From contig JASHTR010000475.1 in the NCBI GenBank assembly GCA_030040455.1, positions 1 to 9,136 of the forward strand: DNA of 9,136 nt. The letters run 5' to 3'. Made by a program: the position numbers and the translations under genes. Each line of letters starts with the position of its first letter. The stretch's first letter is position 1. This stretch comes from Terriglobia bacterium (lineage in GTDB: Bacteria > Acidobacteriota > Terriglobia > UBA7540). The notes beneath the pieces are model-generated. The model was not told the DNA's origin, did not search any database, and was given only the letters and a program-made list of their open reading frames with translations. Shown one piece after another: positions 6,980-9,136 of the stretch.

Positions 6980-7368
6980 CAAATGCTTTTGACGCGATCA
7001 TTCTTAAGGTCACACAGAAGACCGGATCGCGGACGTTTTGGCAGAAGATGGTTCGAATAATAACGTTTGCCATTGCTCTGACCATTTGTTCGTCTTTGGT
7101 AACAGGCATGTTCTACTCCGTCGGATATCATTGGATCGCTTCTCTTGCGGCGATTGCGAGAAACGCCCAAAGTCCAACAAGAAAAATGGAACCTTGGTTC
7201 CCTTCATTTGTAGCGGCCATCTTTGCAGGGCTGTCCCTTATGCTCTTCCGCTCGCTGCAAGGTTCCGGAGACACGACGGTTGCGGCCGGGGCCGCAGGGT
7301 TGGGTCTCGTCCTTGGAATTGCCAGAGGCATAAAAATCATGCGCCGCTACCTTGAGATTTCCAAATAG
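6976..7368 (+). CDS. Predicted small membrane protein, unknown function, coupled to the preceding gene
   Basis: I choose GTG 6976, giving 130 residues (MTNAFDAIILKVTQKTG...), over the longer frame start at 6904, which would overlap the previous gene by 76 bases. The GTGA overlap with the upstream stop is a typical coupling signal, and GGAAAA just before it is at best a weak ribosome binding site. Hydrophobic segments lie at about 28-50, 78-95 and 101-118, the last glycine/alanine-rich (VAAGAAGLGLVLGIARG). The protein ends MRRYLEISK. I recognise no family. It is the last gene before the right copy of the 34-bp repeat. Confidence 0.55.
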   Translation: MTNAFDAIILKVTQKTGSRTFWQKMVRIITFAIALTICSSLVTGMFYSVGYHWIASLAAIARNAQSPTRKMEPWFPSFVAAIFAGLSLMLFRSLQGSGDTTVAAGAAGLGLVLGIARGIKIMRRYLEISK

Positions 7369-7443
7369 TAGTTGTTCGTAAGACGCCATGCGAGCTAGAC
7401 TCAAACGCCCCCCGCCCCAGATCATCTCCTAGTCAGATAGCCA

Positions 7444-7464
7444 GACATAAACGCACTTTATGTC
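7444..7464. repeat. Perfect 8-bp inverted repeat with 5-base spacer
   Basis: GACATAAA (7444-7451) and TTTATGTC (7457-7464) are exact reverse complements separated by CGCAC. No T-run follows, so an operator-like or small hairpin role is more likely than a terminator. It lies 50 bases left of the right-hand 34-bp repeat. Confidence 0.55.
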
Positions 7465-7513
7465 CGACGATCCGCGCGGCGCTCCCCTGCCCGGCGTTTG
7501 CCGCCGCTCTCAC

Positions 7514-7547
7514 ACTCTCGACAAAAGGGCTTATTCTGTTGAGAGTT
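7514..7547 (+). repeat. Right copy of the 34-bp direct repeat; imperfect palindrome
   Basis: ACTCTCGACA (7514-7523) pairs with TGTTGAGAGT (7537-7546) at nine of ten positions plus one G-T, around a 13-base centre. The whole matches 5543-5576 at 27 of 34 positions in the same orientation. Two inverted arms around a short asymmetric centre is the build of recombinase crossover sites, but also of small dispersed hairpins. Confidence 0.6.
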
Positions 7548-7611
7548 CGCACGTGGCGATAAGTCTTTTCCCCACCTGCTTGCGGGCAGTGTTTATCGTC
7601 TCGCGCGGCGG

Positions 7612-7617
7612 TACAAT
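7612..7617 (+). promoter_or_regulatory. Candidate -10 element before the CxxC-protein gene
   Basis: TACAAT matches the -10 consensus at five of six positions. It is followed by GGAAGGG (7622-7628), a good ribosome binding site seven bases before ATG 7636. No clear -35 was found at 16-18 bases upstream. Confidence 0.35.
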
Positions 7618-7635
7618 TTGCGGAAGGGATCGAAG

Positions 7636-7976
7636 ATGCGTTGCTTTTTCGGTTTTCATTCATGGGGTGCTTGGCAGCCCGAGGATGCCGCCAGTTCCGC
7701 CACTGCTCGTGTTGCGGAAATCGGCAGACCCGCGAGGAGCACCAGTTTCCCCCTCTGCCTCCGTCCGAAGCCTTTGAGCGGTGCGGAGACGGGGGTCACA
7801 CCGAAGTGCGCGGGATGCATAGCTACGTCCGGCAAGGGGCCGAGCTTTTGTGGGTTGAAAGAGGCAGTTATCGCGTAACCGATTGGGAGCGCCCGTTTGA
7901 GTGGCAGCCGTACCATCGAACGGGCCGCGCACAAGACGACGGATGCCTGCGTTGCAGCACCAGTGTGCATCATTAG
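7636..7976 (+). pseudogene. Small CxxC (zinc-ribbon-like) protein with a one-base frameshift
   Basis: ATG 7636 follows a good GGAAGGG site. The product begins MRCFFGFHSWGAWQPE and then turns into an A/S/R-rich stretch. In the next frame, from about 7685, a natural-looking protein continues: CRQFRHCSCCGNRQTREEHQ, then FERCGDGGHTEVRG, YRVTDWERPFEWQPYHRTGR and DDGCLRCSTSVHH. Adding one base near 7683-7687 joins them into 113 residues with two CxxC motifs (CSCC and CLRC) and a His/Cys pattern that could bind zinc. Without that base the start frame runs to 7878 with a nonsense product. Either the gene is freshly inactivated or the base is a sequencing error. Function is unknown. The TAG stop (7974-7976) uses TA of the IS target and the first base of the IS. 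Confidence 0.55.
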
Positions 7977-7999
7977 AGCATTTCCATTTATTATATAGC
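7976..7999 (+). repeat. IS630 terminal inverted repeat, left
   Basis: It begins GAGCATTTCCAT, identical over 12 bases to the opposite end, and then matches at six of the next 12 positions (18 of 24 overall). It carries the sequence just after the transposase stop (TAA on the minus strand, 7991-7993). Confidence 0.8.
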
Positions 8000-8927
8000 G
8001 TATCCGGCGCTAAAAAAGAAACCTTTGCAATCGGCGGCGGAAACGGACGGGAAGGCCTTTTTCGCTGCGCGCAGCAGTTGTTCCTCGGTCCGGGGAGCGT
8101 GGCTGCGCAGAATTTGTTTGATCTTGCTCCACATCGGTTCGATGGGATTGAAGTCCGGCGAATACGGCGGCAGGTACAACAGCCGGGCGCCGGCGGCTTC
8201 GATGACCTCGCGGACTCCCCGGATTTTGTGCGTGGCCAGATTGTCCAGGATCACTCCATCACCCGGACGCAGGGCGGGCGCGAGCCCCTGCCGCATCCAC
8301 GCCAAAAACATTTCGCCGTCCATCGGGCCTTCAAAAAGCCAAGGGGCGCACGGGCCGTCCAGGCCAAGGCCGGCGATCAGCGTGCTAGTTTGATACCGTC
8401 CGTGGGGGACGCGCACCCGAAGTCTTTCGCCGCCCAGGGCGCGGCCTCGCAGGCGCGTCATCTTCGTGTTGGCCCCGCTTTCGTCCAGAAACACCAGGCA
8501 GGTCGTGGGCTCAGCGGCCAACTCCGGATGCCAGTGCGCCCTTCGCTCGGCGATGTCGGGACGCTCTTGCTCGGCGGCGACCAGAGTTTTTTTTATACTT
8601 CCAGCCCAGCCTCCGCAGCCAGAGATCGATCGTGGAGGTGCGGAACGGGCGGTCCAGGTGTGCGCCCAACTCGGCCAGCGTGGCGTCGGGCTGCTCGGAC
8701 AACCGACGCTGCAGGCGTTGCTTCCGCTCTTCGGTGAGCAGCGTCTTACGTCCACACCTATGCGTCTGGGGTTCCAGTGTGCGGCGCTCCCGAAACTGCT
8801 GCCGCACGCGCCGCACCGCCGCCACACAGAAGCCGGAAAACTGTGCGATCTCCTGGGTGCTCTTGCCCCGCTCGTAAAGTTCGAGAATGCGCTTGCGAAG
8901 GGGAACCGGTATAGCTCGCATGAGCAT
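7991..8927 (-). CDS. IS630-family DDE transposase, two frames joined at an A8 run
   Basis: The first frame starts at ATG 8927 (MLMRAIPVPLRKRILELYER) and carries a helix-turn-helix N-terminal domain (STQEIAQFSGFCVAAVRRVR), then RCGRK and a second DNA-binding region up to GWKYKK. Read straight on, it stops at 8511 after 138 residues. The catalytic domain is in the next frame: TLVAAEQERPDIAERR, LVFLDESGA, GVILDNLATHK, YSPDFNPIEPMWSKIK. The frames meet at eight T on the plus strand (8587-8594). Removing one A from the run gives a 311-residue protein with D148, D228 and E263, exactly the DD34E spacing of IS630. Adding two would serve equally. Programmed slippage or frameshifting is plausible at this run, as is an inactivating insertion. 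No ribosome binding site is well placed for ATG 8927; GGAGGGG lies 17 bases away. Confidence 0.85.
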
Positions 8928-8956
8928 ACTTTGCCACGAAAGTCCCCTCCGTGCAA

Positions 8957-8980
8957 GCTACATTATTTATGGAAATGCTC
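8957..8980 (-). repeat. IS630 terminal inverted repeat, right
   Basis: Read on the minus strand from 8980 it begins GAGCATTTCCATAAATAATG, sharing its first 12 bases with the left end. It contains a TAA (minus strand, plus positions 8967-8969) that ends the neighbouring minus-strand gene fragment. Confidence 0.8.
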
Positions 8981-9136
8981 TAAACGTATGAATCTTGTCA
9001 TTGTAATGGCGATGCCTTGATGGAAGGGCGATACCGATATCGATGTCAATCAGCTTGTCGGCGGCCTCCTCGTTTTCGAGATCCATGGCAATCCTGGGCT
9101 TCAGAGCGGCACTTTCAAATTGCCGCTCGCAGATGC
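8967..9136 (-). CDS. C-terminal fragment of an unrecognised gene, cut by the IS
   Basis: The minus strand is open from the window edge to a TAA at 8967-8969 inside the IS end. It encodes CERQFESAALKPRIAMDLEN, then EEAADKLIDIDIGIALPSRH and RHYNDKIHTF, followed by IS-derived RAFP. The mix of acidic, hydrophobic and aromatic residues looks like real protein. A plus-strand frame is also open here (from 8984), but its product is rich in R, C, W and S and looks like a shadow. I recognise no family. The start and most of the gene lie beyond the window. The native C-terminus has been replaced by four IS-encoded residues. Confidence 0.45.
   Translation of the reverse strand, partial: ICERQFESAALKPRIAMDLENEEAADKLIDIDIGIALPSRHRHYNDKIHTFRAFP

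Larger units (their letters stand above)
7976..8980 (-). mobile_element. IS630-family insertion sequence
   Basis: A 1005-bp element bounded by terminal inverted repeats starting GAGCATTTCCAT on both ends and flanked by TA at 7974-7975 and 8981-8982, the target dinucleotide that IS630/Tc1-mariner elements duplicate. It encodes a single transposase on the minus strand in two overlapping frames. Both ends and all catalytic residues are present, so the element may still be mobile if the frame change is made during expression. With a TA target, flanking TA alone does not prove that the two sides were contiguous before insertion. Confidence 0.88.

Noticed and set aside
6904..7368. Long start (6904) for the third membrane protein
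   Set aside because: It would overlap the preceding gene by 76 bases and add an arginine-rich non-membrane segment. GTG 6976 with the GTGA overlap is much more likely.
7901..8737. Plus-strand 278-codon frame through the IS element
   Set aside because: It is antisense to the DDE transposase and its low-complexity composition (many G, R, Q, A) is typical of a shadow frame.

Overview
The window looks like accessory chromosome from an Acidobacteriota-type bacterium. This is inferred from the very long TonB-dependent receptor with an N-terminal carboxypeptidase-regulatory-like domain, the neighbouring PQQ-type dehydrogenase tail, and the style of the toxin-antitoxin genes. No rRNA, tRNA or CRISPR array is visible, so the assignment rests on gene families alone.

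Layout. 1-171 is the C-terminal end of a quinoprotein (PQQ beta-propeller) dehydrogenase. 172-801 is a non-coding stretch with a candidate promoter and a nested set of inverted repeats. 802-4281 encodes a complete 1159-residue TonB-dependent outer-membrane receptor. 4548-5199 is a VapBC toxin-antitoxin pair whose antitoxin appears to be read from a leaderless mRNA. Just behind it, 5222-5543 is a HigA-type antitoxin broken by an in-frame stop and lacking its HigB partner.

5543-7547 is the most unusual part. Two copies of a ~34-bp imperfectly palindromic repeat, in the same orientation, bracket about 2 kb. The segment holds a relic of a serine-recombinase DNA-binding tail and three small, unrecognised membrane-protein genes (5725-6345, 6458-6979, 6976-7368). 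The last two overlap by GTGA and are probably translationally coupled. This looks like a small mobile or exchangeable cassette of unknown function. That reading is inference; the repeats, relic and genes themselves are read directly.

7636-7976 is a small CxxC-containing protein gene carrying a one-base frameshift. It ends exactly where an IS630-family element (7976-8980, 1005 bp, flanked by TA) begins. The transposase is on the minus strand in two overlapping frames joined at a run of eight A. Its DD34E catalytic triad is complete once the frames are joined. To the right, a minus-strand reading frame enters from the window edge and is terminated by a stop codon inside the IS end.

The genes fall into blocks rather than one pathway: an envelope and periplasm block on the left (oxidation by a quinoprotein, uptake by a TonB receptor), then a heavily reworked accessory region with toxin-antitoxin genes, broken genes, repeats and an insertion sequence.
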